The notes: generated from the sequence alone by a model not told the origin. 41,887 nt of DNA from Nitrospirales bacterium (GCA_029261355.1 JAJDBM010000044.1:1-41887); one strand, 5' to 3'; counted from the first letter of the stretch, positions 7,853 to 16,465 are shown. Program-made: numbers and translations.

Positions 7853-8368
7853 ATGAAAACTTTCACAGTCATGGGCCGAATCTTAATACTTATGCAGGTC
7901 TTTGTTTTCTTCTTTACAGAACTCTCTCTCTCCTATTTAATCCCTCAAGCCTCAAATGCGCCCGTAGCGACTCTTCATGAAATTGAGAGAACATCAGTCA
8001 TGGCACATGTCGACTATTCTGAAGGAAGACATGAAGATGTCTCTCTTAAGGAACTCCTCAACTTTCCCTTGAACTTCCATAACAAAACGGTACGAATTCG
8101 GGGGACGGTCGCACAACCAGAAATGCACCTCACAGAGACAAAACTTTTTTTCAAATTTGTTTTTCTTTTAAAAGACCAAGACAAGTCCATTGTGGTGTTT
8201 GGCCAACATGATCGCACGCAAGGTAGTAGCCCGCTAGCTATGGGCAATAAGGTTGAGGTCATCGGTATATTCTGGAAAAATCGCATCGACCATAATGTTC
8301 ACTTTAAAAATAACCTTGAGGCGATTACCATTCACCCCTACCCATCATTGGTCCCAAGCAAAACCTAA
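7853..8368 (+). CDS. exported OB-fold-like protein, unknown
   Basis: A 171-aa protein with an N-terminal hydrophobic segment (residues 8-30, MGRILILMQVFVFFFTELSL) that is a signal peptide or anchor. The rest, from about residue 62, reads like an OB-fold module: LKELLNFPLNFHNKTVRIRG ... LFFKFVFLLKDQDKSIVVFG ... MGNKVEVIGIFWKN. Similar exported domains occur in cytochrome c maturation CcmE-like and 'nucleic acid binding OB' proteins, but no CcmE haem-binding histidine motif is present. It ends 31 bp from the convergent glycosyltransferase gene. Function not assigned. Confidence 0.65.
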   Translation: MKTFTVMGRILILMQVFVFFFTELSLSYLIPQASNAPVATLHEIERTSVMAHVDYSEGRHEDVSLKELLNFPLNFHNKTVRIRGTVAQPEMHLTETKLFFKFVFLLKDQDKSIVVFGQHDRTQGSSPLAMGNKVEVIGIFWKNRIDHNVHFKNNLEAITIHPYPSLVPSKT

Positions 8369-8399
8369 TCCTCGGTTATTCAACATCTCACATCTTGAA

Positions 8400-9485
8400 T
8401 CACTCAAAGAATTCCAATAAATGTTCCACCGCTTCGTGGGTTCCTTCAGCTGGCATCGCCGTGTCTGGCGATGGCAATACCTGCACCTCTTCCAATGCCT
8501 GCAACCACTGACCCGCCTGAAATTCATCCAGGGATAACTCCTTAGCGCGTCCATACTGATGAATAAAATCAACAAGTGGCTGCTCATCAGCAAAATTGTA
8601 CCGTCTGACATAGACAACAGGCAGATGTAATCGAACCGCTTCAACAATGGTCGCATAGCCTGGCTTCGTGAGCAGCACATCGGCCTCGGCTAGTATTTGA
8701 CGAAACGGAAGATCAAGAGAATGAGTAGAAACAAGACGCGTATACCCCTCCACATTAATTTCCCCACTAATCAAGAAGACAAAGCCCTTCAAGCCTTCAA
8801 GTTGTTCAAGCGGGAGTGAGGAAACCGGGATACCACCAAAAGCAATCAGAACAAGACGTTCATGTGGCTCTAATTTCAGACGATCTCGTAGAACGCCTCG
8901 TGAACGGACTGGTGGCAAGAGGATGGGACCAACATCGGTGACCAGAGGAAACGCTGGCATGACAATACCTGGGAAAGGTCGGAGTAACATCCGTACACCC
9001 CAATAAGCTTGACGAATATGCTCCACAATCATTCGCTGCTGAGCACAACCATCAGAAATGTATTCTTCTAGTATTTGGTCCCAAGACAATGATGCAAGGG
9101 CCACTGTCGGACAGCCAGCATTGACTCCAGACGCAATACCTAAGTGAGAAATATTGGATAACACGATGGTGGGCCGAGCAAACCGAATGGCATGGACTTC
9201 TTCTCGCATACGACGATCCCAACTCAGATGAAATTCTCTATAGGCTTGCCACGTTCCGGGGATATCAATATGTAGAGGATTCTCTTGAATACATCCAATG
9301 TCTTGCTGCGATAGGAGGTACTCCCAGGGTACCTCGAGTGTCTCTTGAAAAAAAATTTGTGGAACAGTTGTTCGTAAGATGACCCGAAGATCGGAAACAC
9401 ATTTCCCTAATTCATTCAGAACAGGAACAAGTTGAGCCGCATGCCCAAACCCATGCCCTGAAATAGAGACCCAAACTAAAGGCAT
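8400..9485 (-). CDS. GT-B fold glycosyltransferase-like protein (MurG/GT1-like)
   Basis: A 361-aa protein with the twin Rossmann layout of GT-B enzymes. The N-terminus WVSISGHGFGHAAQLVPVLN is the glycine-rich acceptor-side loop seen in MurG and in 'predicted glycosyltransferase' proteins. The C-terminal half has VLIAFGGIPVSSLPL (the nucleotide-side strand and loop), then ADVLLTKPGYATIVEAVRLHLPVVYVRR, the 'KPGxxTxxEA' donor-binding motif. Donor and acceptor cannot be read from sequence. It is similar to the glycosyltransferase-like N-terminal module of some sugar kinases. GAGGGA precedes the ATG. No surrounding polysaccharide cluster is present. Confidence 0.8.
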   Translation of the reverse strand: MPLVWVSISGHGFGHAAQLVPVLNELGKCVSDLRVILRTTVPQIFFQETLEVPWEYLLSQQDIGCIQENPLHIDIPGTWQAYREFHLSWDRRMREEVHAIRFARPTIVLSNISHLGIASGVNAGCPTVALASLSWDQILEEYISDGCAQQRMIVEHIRQAYWGVRMLLRPFPGIVMPAFPLVTDVGPILLPPVRSRGVLRDRLKLEPHERLVLIAFGGIPVSSLPLEQLEGLKGFVFLISGEINVEGYTRLVSTHSLDLPFRQILAEADVLLTKPGYATIVEAVRLHLPVVYVRRYNFADEQPLVDFIHQYGRAKELSLDEFQAGQWLQALEEVQVLPSPDTAMPAEGTHEAVEHLLEFFE

Positions 9486-9600
9486 CGATCCCTCACCCCT
9501 CCATCACGACTTCGTGAAGAATATTCTTCTTTCATCCCAAATACCTCTTGCACCTTTTCGTGACTTGTTATTTGTTCAAGCGCCTCTCTAAAATGAGCCC

Positions 9601-10116
9601 ATGAGGCCCCAAGAAAGAATGACGCGAAGCAGGACTAGGCAACAATGGCTAAACAATGCAGCCTGGTTACTCATATTGGTCTTCTACAGCCCAGGCCTCA
9701 CTACCGGATGTTCCAAATCTTCAAGACATGACACTTCATCAGTACAGAAGAGTCAATCGGCAACTTCAGCATCTCACTCTAAGGTTGAACGACACCTTTT
9801 ACAAACAATTGCCGATGCGGAACATTTAGGCAAAGGTAATCCATTACTCCTGAGCAGCCTCTACAGCCTGGCATCGTATTATCGTTCTCAACAACAATAC
9901 ACGAAGGCTGAAACACAATATCAAAAAGCGTTAGCACTCAAAGAAGAACTGAGTGGTCCTCATCACCCTGATATTGTGATGATTTTAAATCGGTACGCTG
10001 ACCTCCTTCGTGAGGCCAAACGATTTACTGAAGCAAAGCAATTAGATTCTCGCGCAGATGCAATTTCACGAAAGTCTAAAATTCCCCTACCAACCAAAGC
10101 ATTACCCCAATCCTGA
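9601..10116 (+). CDS. TPR lipoprotein
   Basis: A 171-aa exported protein. The hydrophobic segment AWLLILVFYSPGLTTGC ends in a lipobox (LTTG-C, Cys near residue 37), so it should be lipidated. After a Ser/Thr-rich linker come two tetratricopeptide repeats of the 42-residue kinesin-light-chain type (LLSSLYSLASYYRSQQQYTK ... AETQYQKALALKEELSGPHHPDI ... RYADLLREAKRFTEAKQLDSRA). These are protein-interaction modules. The same TPR subtype occurs in the large caspase-like protein at the right end of the window. Start may be ATG 9601 or ATG 9619; the second has AAGAAAG directly upstream. Confidence 0.75.
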   Translation: MRPQERMTRSRTRQQWLNNAAWLLILVFYSPGLTTGCSKSSRHDTSSVQKSQSATSASHSKVERHLLQTIADAEHLGKGNPLLLSSLYSLASYYRSQQQYTKAETQYQKALALKEELSGPHHPDIVMILNRYADLLREAKRFTEAKQLDSRADAISRKSKIPLPTKALPQS

Positions 10117-10322
10117 CTACAAATTTTTCCACTCTACCTCCTAGGACATTATCCTCCTAGAACAATAGGTACATTTTGCCGGTAAGTTTTTCTCGTAGTC
10201 TAAGTTCCTGCACGTTAGGGCAAATTGCTAGCTGCTCTGTGACAAACTTGTCTAAGAGGAAATGGCATAGAACTTGATGAATACCTGTGCATGATCAACA
10301 ATAAACCTATGGTGGAAATACT

Positions 10323-10613
10323 GTGAAGAAAAAAGTCGACACCCCCTTAACAAAAACGTCAGCTAAAAGAAAATCGATCAAAGTGACACGTGCGGCATCG
10401 CCTCCGACGCCCCGTACAAAATCAGCGCACCCACGATGTTCCAGGTGTGGGTCACGAACGGTCCACCTAGAACAGCTTCAACAAGAACTTTTAGCCACGC
10501 TCAGCTTACATTGCTTAATATGTGGGCATCATGCGTTTCTTGGTAAACCAGTTGTTCGACTCATACGTCGCCCAGAAATTCCTAGCAATGTGTCCCTCAA
10601 AAATATTCAGTAA
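10323..10613 (+). CDS. small zinc-ribbon protein
   Basis: A 96-aa basic protein, GTG start at 10323 with GGTGGA nine bases upstream. The first 35 residues are Lys/Thr/Pro-rich and likely disordered. Then comes a four-cysteine zinc ribbon: CSRCG (about residues 39-43) and CLICG (about 64-68), 'CxxC-x21-CxxC'. This could bind DNA, RNA or a protein partner. No family beyond zinc ribbon is recognised. A 7-bp stem-loop lies just after the gene. Confidence 0.65.
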   Translation: MKKKVDTPLTKTSAKRKSIKVTRAASPPTPRTKSAHPRCSRCGSRTVHLEQLQQELLATLSLHCLICGHHAFLGKPVVRLIRRPEIPSNVSLKNIQ

Positions 10614-10644
10614 GCGTAAGAACCAATAACTCGCCTCACCATCA

Positions 10645-10662
10645 TTCCTCCGTCTGGAGGAA
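10645..10662. terminator. stem-loop between convergent genes
   Basis: TTCCTCC-GTCT-GGAGGAA, a perfect 7-bp stem with a tetraloop, lies in the 63-bp gap between the zinc-ribbon gene (+) and the FNR-like gene (-). A strict U run is missing, so it is an imperfect bidirectional terminator. Confidence 0.55.
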
Positions 10663-10676
10663 CTTAAACTAAAAAG

Positions 10677-11579
10677 TTACCAGACCTCTCCACGAAAGCT
10701 AAGGGGGTTGATTCCTTCTTGCTGAAGGCCTTTCTGCAACTGATTCCGGGCAGTTGTATTTCCACAAAATCGAACATGTCGTTGATGAATGTCTGGGCAT
10801 ACTGAAAGAAGAGGCCTGACATCAATTACCTCATGCCCTTCGGATGTAGACTGTGTTCTTATGATTCGACCAGTAGTGAAGTCCCAATCCTTTGGCCAAC
10901 TTTTCGTGAGTACGGGGTGATAATAAAAATTTTCTGGAAATTCGCATTGCATGGCGAGAAGTTCTTCATGTGCCATCAATTGCTGCTCATGCTGCACGCT
11001 CACAATCAACGTCACACATGCTCCAGGATTTACACTGGTACGGCCAAATTTCAGATGCTTCATATACCGGAGGCAAGCGAGAAACGGCGTAATTCCTGTA
11101 GATAACGCTAAGGCCACGACCCGCATCTGTCCCCACTCACCATCTGGTTCTAGACGCAAATTATTATGTTGACATTGCCTGCAATTCTCATAAATTTGTA
11201 AGGCTGAATGACTGTCATTCCACTGCACACGAATATCTATTGGGTGCCCTGTTTTCAGCCAAGCCAGCACATCATCTGATTGCCACCACACCGACGTATC
11301 AGATTTATCGGTGTGGGTATTATTGATGATCGTTTCGAGAACATGCGCTGACTCAATAATCATATTTGAACGAGTGTACATTCGCCGCCGCCACTTTTCA
11401 GTTCGTGCCCCCCAAGGTTTGGCGAGAAAGGCGGTACCTGGACGCATCGTATCTAAGACGGGATACCAAACGTTTTCTATTTTCCACTGCGAGGGCAAGG
11501 ACAATTCAACAATTCTTACCTCACCTGGATCAACCGTCGTCACGTTTGAAATCTGGGCAGGAACGAGTAACTCTGACAT
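10677..11579 (-). CDS. ferredoxin-NADP reductase superfamily oxidoreductase
   Basis: A 300-aa flavoprotein-like sequence. The C-terminal NAD(P)-binding half is clear: VVALALSTGITPFLACLRYM (GTGITPF-type pyrophosphate loop, here STGITPF) and VRFCGNTTARNQLQKGLQQEGI, matching the 'CGxxxMxxxxxxxLxxxG' ending of FNR-type reductases. The N-terminal FAD barrel is divergent: MYTRSNMIIES stands where 'RxYSxxS' is expected. There is no 2Fe-2S domain in this chain. It may move electrons between NAD(P)H and a ferredoxin or serve a specific oxygenase; no partner gene is adjacent. GGGAG lies ten bases before ATG. Confidence 0.75.
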   Translation of the reverse strand: MSELLVPAQISNVTTVDPGEVRIVELSLPSQWKIENVWYPVLDTMRPGTAFLAKPWGARTEKWRRRMYTRSNMIIESAHVLETIINNTHTDKSDTSVWWQSDDVLAWLKTGHPIDIRVQWNDSHSALQIYENCRQCQHNNLRLEPDGEWGQMRVVALALSTGITPFLACLRYMKHLKFGRTSVNPGACVTLIVSVQHEQQLMAHEELLAMQCEFPENFYYHPVLTKSWPKDWDFTTGRIIRTQSTSEGHEVIDVRPLLSVCPDIHQRHVRFCGNTTARNQLQKGLQQEGINPLSFRGEVW

Positions 11580-11728
11580 TTAAAGAAAACTCCCTTATCA
11601 GAAAAAAACTATTTCAACCTCACTCTGCTTTCCACTATACTAGTCTTACAAATCAGAAAAAAGAGTGACGACTCACTATTTGATTCCACCTCTTCTGCCT
11701 ATATTGTCTAAGCTACCATCATACCGAG

Positions 11729-11920
11729 ATGCATAAAGAACCAGATCATAAAGCAGACACCGAGGCTGCCCAAGAGGCAGCCAAACAGCTTCCTGATATA
11801 CGGCAAGAAAAGGTACAAGATATTCAGGATGCTCTTGCTGCTGGTCAATATCATGTTTCAAGTGAAGACCTTGCGGATCATCTTATTCAAGATGTCATTT
11901 CAAATACCCCCGATGAATAA
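11729..11920 (+). CDS. flgM: short FlgM-like anti-sigma-28 factor
   Basis: A 63-aa protein whose residues 22-58 follow the C-terminal sigma-28-binding part of FlgM: DIRQEKVQDIQDALAAGQYHV and SSEDLADHLIQDV correspond to 'xxREEKVxxLrxAIxxGxYxV' and 'xxxxIAxkLl'. The usual 30-40-residue disordered N-terminus with 'VxLS' is missing, so it is shorter than typical FlgM (about 90-100 aa). FlgM holds FliA until hook completion and is then exported; without the N-terminal export part this one may not be secreted. No flagellar genes are next to it. The gene symbol is provisional. Confidence 0.6.
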   Translation: MHKEPDHKADTEAAQEAAKQLPDIRQEKVQDIQDALAAGQYHVSSEDLADHLIQDVISNTPDE

Positions 11921-12238
11921 AGTGCCCTCCCTTTTTTCTGTAACCCCTGAAATGGGTATCTCAAGCGTCAGACGCCTCACGTCCTTCTAAATATCTTTTC
12001 TTTAGATTTCCCCCTCAAGTAACCGAAAAGTGAATTGATCGGCTTGCCTCGAACATAGTATCGACAAGATGATTGGGTCCAATGACTGCGGCCTAACTAG
12101 GTCGCCTTGCATTTCACATATTTTAGAGTTGCACATGTTCGATCAACGTGAGCTCCCATCTACTAACTTGAGAGGCTATACGTTTTTTAACTGACCCGAA
12201 GCCTTTGAGGTTCAACCTATTCCTTGCCTTCTTTGCTG
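11921..12238. other. intergenic stretch
   Basis: No gene or strong regulatory element was seen. A T6 run near 11934 follows the FlgM-like gene without a proper stem. Confidence 0.4.
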
Positions 12239-12349
12239 ATGAAGACCATCATTACTCACCACTCCCATGAATATCTCTCTATTCGTCAAGTTAGACGCAC
12301 AGAGGTATTAGCCGTAACCACCTCATTACTCGCTTACGGAATACAGTAA
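12239..12349 (+). CDS. candidate 36-aa leader ORF before the PilZ gene
   Basis: ATG at 12239 opens a 36-codon frame (MKTIITHHSHEYLSIRQVRR ...) whose TAA ends two bases before the ATG of the PilZ-domain gene. That gene has no visible ribosome binding site, so translation could be coupled through this ORF. The leader itself also lacks a clear Shine-Dalgarno sequence and resembles no known protein. Confidence 0.2.
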   Translation: MKTIITHHSHEYLSIRQVRRTEVLAVTTSLLAYGIQ

Positions 12350-12351
12350 TC

Positions 12352-13014
12352 ATGAGTTCTCCAACAAGAACATTTCTGTCTTCGACCTCCAATACACTCT
12401 GGCTCACGATTCCAACTGAACCAACGTCCATTATTATTCGTTCACAACTCCTTGGTCTGGGACCAGACCATTCTTTACTCTGCGTGCTACCCCAAGAATT
12501 GAACTTTCCCACCTTGAGACCTGGAACTCTCTGTAAAGGTCGCTCATTATTGGATGGCGAGACCTATCAATTTGAGACCACCATTCAAGATGTTGCTCCA
12601 TCCACACAAACCCTACGCCTCCACCCACCTGAAGAAATTACTCGGGAAGCCGAGAGAGTCTATCCTCGACTCACGGTCAATATTTCCGGAACCGTACGAC
12701 CGCTGAGTGATCATTCGAAAGTCCTAGCCGTTCTCCCGGTATCAATTAGTGACTTATGTCCAAGTGGTTGCCAGTTGACCGCACAGGCCAATGCCTGGCC
12801 AACAGTCTCCACAGTACAGGTTCTGCTGACCTGTCAACTTCCTGAGTCATCTCATAATTCAAAATTTCATGGAAAGATTGAATGGATTGACCCTTCAAAC
12901 GCTTTACACCTTGGAATTCAGTTTCGATTTGACTCGGAGACAAATGTCGCCCGCCAAGATCTCCTTCGCTGGTTTACCTCGCAACGCGCCCAAATCATTA
13001 ATACCATCGCGTAG
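12352..13014 (+). CDS. PilZ-domain protein, YcgR-like (c-di-GMP receptor)
   Basis: A 220-aa protein with two modules: an N-terminal YcgR-type beta domain (residues 1-95, 'GTLCKGRSLLDGETYQFETT') and a C-terminal PilZ domain. The PilZ c-di-GMP motifs are RVYPR (RxxxR, about residues 101-105) and DLCPSG in place of the usual DxSxxG, with Cys where Ser is common. WIDPSNALHLGIQF closes the barrel. YcgR proteins slow flagella when c-di-GMP rises. Together with the FlgM-like gene upstream this suggests a motility link. Start by frame; no ribosome binding site. Confidence 0.8.
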   Translation: MSSPTRTFLSSTSNTLWLTIPTEPTSIIIRSQLLGLGPDHSLLCVLPQELNFPTLRPGTLCKGRSLLDGETYQFETTIQDVAPSTQTLRLHPPEEITREAERVYPRLTVNISGTVRPLSDHSKVLAVLPVSISDLCPSGCQLTAQANAWPTVSTVQVLLTCQLPESSHNSKFHGKIEWIDPSNALHLGIQFRFDSETNVARQDLLRWFTSQRAQIINTIA

Positions 13015-13265
13015 ATACCCTCATTTCCTCGATCAATCTGAGGGTCGGCTCCGTCGTCCCTTTCACAATATTCCCTGAATCGATCATTACTTGCGAATAG
13101 AGAAATGGTAAATTACAATACAACACCCAACAAACTACGTAGCAAGTCTTAGGATAACGGTCCTAAAGCTTTCAACACATATCGCCATAGAAATTGCCAC
13201 GAATATGATTTATCCATACATTTTTTTATAAGCCTTTATCATCATCTAGAGTTAGGATTCCCGCT

Positions 13266-14342
13266 ATGACTGAACAAATTGACAATCGTAACATCATTGA
13301 GATTGGCACCTTGATGACACCACGCCAAGTCAAACACAAGCTTCCCTTAGCAGATTCAGCTCGGTCACTGGTTCGAGAGACTCGACATGCCATTCAATCC
13401 ATACTCAATGGACAAGACCGCCATCGCCTTCTCGTGATTGTTGGACCATGCTCTATCCATGACCCTCAAGCTGCCTATGACTACGCCGAACGGCTGAAGA
13501 TTGTGGCTGAAAAAACTCGTGAACATCTCGTCATTGTCATGCGGACATATTTTGAAAAACCCCGCACAACCGTTGGCTGGAAAGGGTTAATTAATGACCC
13601 CCGTCTTGATACGAGTTGTGACATTGATGCTGGATTTCAATTAGCCAGAGAGATCCTCTTAAAGATCAATGGAATGGGAATCCCCTGCGGAACGGAATTT
13701 CTTGATCCTGTCACTCCGCAATACATCTCTGATTTAATCAGTTGGTCTGCTATTGGCGCACGGACCACTGAGAGCCAGACCCACCGTGAAATGGCCAGTG
13801 GCCTATCGATGCCAGTGGGTTTTAAAAACGGAACAGATGGTGGTCTAGTGGTCGCACAAAATGCCATGATTGCTGCCAGGCACCCACAAAGTTTTATTGG
13901 AATTAATGTCGATGCGGTTACTTCGATCATCAAAACCAACGGGAACCCAGATCGACACATTGTCTTGCGTGGTGGCGGTGGAAAGGTCAACTATCAATCT
14001 GCTGACGTGGCACGTGCCGTCGCCGTACTCGAAAAAGAAAACATCAGCCGTCCAGTCATGGTGGATTGCTCGCACGGCAATTCAGAAAAAGACCACACTC
14101 GGCAGTCTAAGGTTGCACGCTCTGTCCTCAAACAAATCTGTGATGGACAAGAGGCTATTATGGGCTTATTGATGGAAAGCCACATTCATGCAGGCAATCA
14201 AAAATGGGAAAAAGGCAAGAAATTAGAATATGGGGTCTCGATTACCGATGCCTGCTTGGGTTGGGAGGAAACTGAAACCCTTCTTTACGAATTACAAGAT
14301 GGACTGACTCAAGCGTCACATAAAAAAACAGTATCGTTGTAA
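13266..14342 (+). CDS. aroG: 3-deoxy-7-phosphoheptulonate (DAHP) synthase, class I
   Basis: Condenses phosphoenolpyruvate with erythrose 4-phosphate, the first step of the shikimate pathway, in the cytosol. The 358-aa protein has the AroFGH-type signatures: LLVIVGPCSIHDPQAAYDYA, MRTYFEKPRTTVGWKGL, NDPRLD, GTEFLDP, IGARTTESQTHREMASGLS, GFKNGTDG and MVDCSHGNSEKDH, with the metal ligands Cys, His, Glu and Asp in place. Isozyme specificity (Phe, Tyr or Trp feedback) cannot be told. TTAGGA precedes ATG. The gene stands alone, not in an aromatic operon. Confidence 0.97.
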   Translation: MTEQIDNRNIIEIGTLMTPRQVKHKLPLADSARSLVRETRHAIQSILNGQDRHRLLVIVGPCSIHDPQAAYDYAERLKIVAEKTREHLVIVMRTYFEKPRTTVGWKGLINDPRLDTSCDIDAGFQLAREILLKINGMGIPCGTEFLDPVTPQYISDLISWSAIGARTTESQTHREMASGLSMPVGFKNGTDGGLVVAQNAMIAARHPQSFIGINVDAVTSIIKTNGNPDRHIVLRGGGGKVNYQSADVARAVAVLEKENISRPVMVDCSHGNSEKDHTRQSKVARSVLKQICDGQEAIMGLLMESHIHAGNQKWEKGKKLEYGVSITDACLGWEETETLLYELQDGLTQASHKKTVSL

Positions 14343-14571
14343 TCCATTGCCTTCAAATGTTCAGTTCTCACCGCCTCACATCTTCAATCTAAATCACGTG
14401 AGGAGCACAACAGAAATGCGACAATCGGTCATATTTCTGAATGAACGCTACTGATTGCCCAAAAATATTTTTTCGTTTACCCTGAAATGGTCCTAGGGGA
14501 AAAATCCACACAGCGCTCAACTTACTTGCGTCACGAAAAATCAAAGTGATTGGTTTTTTTGGAAATGATAA

Positions 14572-15054
14572 CTACTTCACTGATGAAGAATCGACCACCT
14601 GCTCAAAGGTCGAGGGTGACGAGTCCGATGCATCTTCGTGTGTATGACAACCGAGACAATGACAAAGACGACGATTCCAAAACCCAGCAAATGCAATAAG
14701 AGAAGCGCCAATCACATCCAAAGCAATTTCCCCAAAACTACTTGGCACCATCCAAATATGCGCGAGAACTAACAAAAGTAGCCCAAAAGCCGTAATGTAG
14801 GCAGGTCGAATATCTCGATGTAACGGATATGTTGCGAGTAGGCCAAACCCTGCTAAAACGCTGATAACACCAACAAAAAACCATTCTGTCGTATCAGCCA
14901 AGAAACCACCTAAAAAGACATCCAACCCATCCCAAGAATGCGCAGCAATCACAGGGAGAGCTAACAGGGCTAAGGGGGTGAGGGCACAATGAACCGCACA
15001 GATTAAAGAGGCAATCGAGCCAGCTTTTGACAATGTTGGACCAAATGTTTTCAT
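14572..15054 (-). CDS. MerC-family membrane protein, coupled to zur
   Basis: About 160 aa with four transmembrane segments. The start region SIASLICAVHCALTPLALLALP has the CxxHC metal motif typical of MerC in TM1. The C-terminus adds a Cys/His patch, RLCHCLGCHTHED, facing the cytosol by topology. MerC moves Hg(II) in mercury operons, but chromosomal MerC-domain genes beside Fur-family regulators are common and thought to handle zinc. ATG 15054 starts four bases past the zur stop; a GTG at 15084 would overlap zur. The zur-merC order suggests a Zur-controlled zinc or related metal importer; substrate is inference. Confidence 0.75.
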   Translation of the reverse strand: MKTFGPTLSKAGSIASLICAVHCALTPLALLALPVIAAHSWDGLDVFLGGFLADTTEWFFVGVISVLAGFGLLATYPLHRDIRPAYITAFGLLLLVLAHIWMVPSSFGEIALDVIGASLIAFAGFWNRRLCHCLGCHTHEDASDSSPSTFEQVVDSSSVK

Positions 15055-15058
15055 AGGA

Positions 15059-15478
15059 TTATTGACATTTCGGACAAAGGCCACTGAATTCCAAAGTATG
15101 TTCGTTCACAATAAATTTGGTTTCTTTTTCAATGAAAGCAGTTATTTTTTTGAGAGGACACAATAACAAATCAGCAATTTTCCCACAGGTTTGACAACGA
15201 ATGTGGTGATGGTGCTCACGTCCATGTTGAATTTCAAATCGAGCTTGCCCTTCCTGATGGAGTTCTATCTGCGCAACCAGCCCAATGTCACGTAAGACCG
15301 TGAGGGTCCGATAAACCGTCACCAAATCAATGGAAACCTTATTTCGCTGTAATCGCTGATACAGCTCCGATGCGCTTAAAGGGTATTTCGTCCGTTCAAG
15401 AACATCTAAGACGGCACGACGAGTTCGAGTGAGGCGATGTCCTGCAGCTCGCAAGTCCTCGTTTATGGTGCTGTGCAT
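15059..15478 (-). CDS. zur: Fur-family regulator, probably Zur
   Basis: A 139-aa Fur-family repressor: winged-helix N-terminus (AGHRLTRTRRAVLDVLERTK, VTVYRTLTVLRDIGLV) and a metal domain with REHHHHIRCQTCGKI and GLCPKCQ, giving two CxxC pairs for structural zinc and a His cluster for the sensing site. ATG 15478 is preferred over an upstream in-frame start because AAAGG lies ten bases before it and the longer frame would run through the operator. The same TTGCAA-N5-TTGCAA element lies in front of this gene and of the znu operon, so I call it Zur with autoregulation. Fur or Mur is the alternative. Confidence 0.85.
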   Translation of the reverse strand: MHSTINEDLRAAGHRLTRTRRAVLDVLERTKYPLSASELYQRLQRNKVSIDLVTVYRTLTVLRDIGLVAQIELHQEGQARFEIQHGREHHHHIRCQTCGKIADLLLCPLKKITAFIEKETKFIVNEHTLEFSGLCPKCQ

Positions 15479-15493
15479 AAGATTGCCTTTCTC

Positions 15494-15516
15494 TAATTGC
15501 AAGTCTATTGCAATTA
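15494..15516. promoter_or_regulatory. candidate Zur operator before zur
   Basis: A 23-bp dyad: TAATTGCAA, spacer GTCTA, TTGCAATTA, with 9-bp arms that pair perfectly. It ends 16 bp upstream of the zur ATG and overlaps the probable promoter (TTGACT on the minus strand at 15540-15535). Its core TTGCAA-N5-TTGCAA recurs at 22520-22536. Confidence 0.7.
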
Positions 15517-15685
15517 CCAAACGCACAAGAAAAAGTCAAGAACCTGTATGATATCTAGAAGGATGTTGTGAGGAAAAACAACGCCTTACAGGAAATGAGC
15601 GATCGCTCCTCAAAGGCCACGTCTCTGCGTGAGGCCTGTGAATTCGAAGTAAGAAACGGATTGTACGTCTGCAAAAGAAGGAAGG

Positions 15686-16465
15686 TTAACGATGATGAGG
15701 GTTCAAGCTCATGGGCGCCTCAGGCGAGGTCGGTGAAGCAGATGAAAGAGGCTTGGACTTACCAGCTTTACTTGATCGAAATTTACTCTTCTTTAATGAG
15801 GCCTTCTCAGGTTTACTCTGCTTCGAATCACTCGACTCTAATTCCTTCCCAAGATGCAACAAAACCTGCTGTTGAGAAAGAGCCAGAGCCTTTAATTCTG
15901 AAATTTGTACATTGACTCGTGTTATTTCATTTTTCTGAGATGTGAGCTGATCATGCATCGCGTGAACTTCCCACAGCAGTTCATCTCGTTCCAATGTACT
16001 CGGAATAACATGAGCTTGCAATTCTGTTGTTGGCGCAATAGCCTTCACTTTAAAAGGTGAACGCAAATCTTTCTTTCTCAGCATTCCAAGCCAAAGGTTA
16101 TGAACATAAGAGTGAATCCCATGACTTGACCGAATAAATGCCTTCGAACTCCAGGACGCATTCTTCCTGAGAAACACAAAAACGTCACGTAGTGAAGAGA
16201 TCAGTACAGTCCCAGTTCCCACAAAAGTTCCACGACAGACCGTTGCCCATGCTTGGAGATATGTTCCTGCATGCGAAAAGCCTTCACGAATTACCTGAAT
16301 GCCTTTCCCTAATAATTCAATGCAGACAGATGATGACTCACCTCCAACTTGAATTCGTAACTGGACATTCTCTTGAGATATTTTAGTTTGCGACTTATCG
16401 CCATCCGTCGGAAGAATTTGAATGAGATTCATCGGCTGTTCTGTTTTCTTCCAACTCATGTTCAT
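15686..16465 (-). CDS. unknown basic protein with coiled-coil tail
   Basis: A 259-aa protein, not recognised. Residues 1-45 are polar; 46-115 mix amphipathic and hydrophobic stretches (GTYLQAWATVCRGTFVGTGT VLISSLRDVFVFLRK is read as two segments); residues 150-205 form a likely coiled coil (LERDELLWEVHAMHDQLTSQ onward); the last 50 residues are Lys/Ser/Pro-rich and disordered. GGAG lies eight bases before ATG 16465. It lies upstream of zur in the same direction, about 200 bp away, with no shared regulatory element visible. Surface- or DNA-associated roles are both possible. Confidence 0.6.
   Translation of the reverse strand: MNMSWKKTEQPMNLIQILPTDGDKSQTKISQENVQLRIQVGGESSSVCIELLGKGIQVIREGFSHAGTYLQAWATVCRGTFVGTGTVLISSLRDVFVFLRKNASWSSKAFIRSSHGIHSYVHNLWLGMLRKKDLRSPFKVKAIAPTTELQAHVIPSTLERDELLWEVHAMHDQLTSQKNEITRVNVQISELKALALSQQQVLLHLGKELESSDSKQSKPEKASLKKSKFRSSKAGKSKPLSSASPTSPEAPMSLNPHHR

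Noticed and set aside
13152-13176. Match to part of the I-CeuI homing endonuclease site (ATAACGGTCCTAA)
   Set aside because: The real site lies in 23S rRNA genes; flanks do not match and no rRNA is here, so a chance 13-bp match.
15568-15915. 115-aa plus-strand ORF
   Set aside because: Mostly antisense to the coiled-coil gene at 15686-16465, which has a good ribosome binding site; no family resemblance.
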